This document shows, in pieces, positions 5,703 to 5,784 of a DNA stretch of 5,784 nucleotides. The notes beneath the pieces were generated by a model. The model worked only from the letters and a program-made list of their open reading frames with translations, searched no databases and had not been told where the DNA came from. Both the position numbers and the translations under genes were made by a program. Origin of the DNA: Thermoplasmata archaeon (GTDB lineage Archaea; Thermoplasmatota; Thermoplasmata; Thermoplasmatales; Thermoplasmataceae); assembly GCA_021797955.1 (NCBI GenBank), contig JAJZYV010000138.1, positions 1 through 5,784 on the forward strand, read 5' to 3'. How positions within the stretch are numbered: the first letter of the stretch is position 1; every line of letters starts with the position of its first letter.

Positions 5703-5784
5703 GCTATTGGTCACTGGAGGATTGGGTTTTATAGGCTCTAATTTTATTAATTATTGGCTTAAACAGTATCCTGACGATTACATA
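5689..5784 (+). CDS. rmlB: dTDP-glucose 4,6-dehydratase, N-terminal fragment, runs off right edge (dTDP-rhamnose step 2)
   Basis: RmlB converts dTDP-glucose to dTDP-4-dehydro-6-deoxy-glucose with bound NAD+. The open frame reads 'RLLVTGGLGFIGSNFINYWL' and then KQYPDDYI before the window ends. It contains the GxxGxxG NAD loop (GGLGFIG) and the 'GSNF' that is characteristic of RmlB rather than of generic epimerases. This is the expected fourth rml gene. Only about 30 residues are visible, so the catalytic Tyr/Lys and Asp/Glu are not seen. A related SDR epimerase/dehydratase cannot be excluded on sequence alone. Two starts are possible. GTG 5689 overlaps rmlC by 14 bases and adds three residues (V/M-T-S). 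ATT 5698 gives the standard family length and is perfectly placed after GAGGTGA. The GTG is used for the coordinates because it is a conventional start. Confidence 0.85.
   Translation, partial: MTSIRLLVTGGLGFIGSNFINYWLKQYPDDYI

Noticed and set aside
1..5784. CRISPR array, tRNA or rRNA genes
   Set aside because: No regularly spaced direct repeats, cloverleaf-like sequence or rRNA-like conserved stretch was seen on reading both strands.

Overview
The window looks archaeal. It is AT-rich. Several starts lack a Shine-Dalgarno sequence but have an A/T-rich TATA-like box (best case TTTATAAATA at 402-411) about 25 bases upstream, as in leaderless or short-leader archaeal transcripts. It carries a DUF2079 multi-spanning membrane protein and an archaeal-style long RmlA. 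A low-GC euryarchaeote, for example of the Thermoplasmata, would fit, but the lineage is an inference.

Layout. At the left edge (1-79, minus) are the first 26 codons of an IS110-like (DEDD) transposase that runs off the window. Bases 80-433 hold no convincing gene. The part next to the transposase is probably the non-coding end of that element, the place where IS110-group elements encode their guide (bridge) RNA. The part next to 434 holds a strong promoter for a membrane-anchored family 2 glycosyltransferase (434-1372, plus). A 79-base gap with an imperfect hairpin separates it from a convergent DUF2079 membrane protein (1452-3083, minus). A 106-base divergent promoter region (3084-3189) then opens a plus-strand cluster: rmlA (3190-4257), rmlD (4235-5101), rmlC (5145-5702) and the beginning of rmlB (from 5689 or 5698, running off the right edge).

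Function. RmlA, RmlB, RmlC and RmlD are the complete four-step route from glucose-1-phosphate and dTTP to dTDP-L-rhamnose, although only the first 29-32 residues of RmlB are in view. The neighbouring glycosyltransferase and the GT-C-like DUF2079 protein are plausible partners for using activated sugars in a surface glycan or glycoprotein. That link rests on proximity only. This is a surface-sugar locus beside a mobile element.

The points most worth a second look are the IS110 5' region as a guide-RNA candidate and the start of rmlB, where a perfect GAGGTGA sits five bases before an ATT codon at the position where the family normally has its initiator Met.
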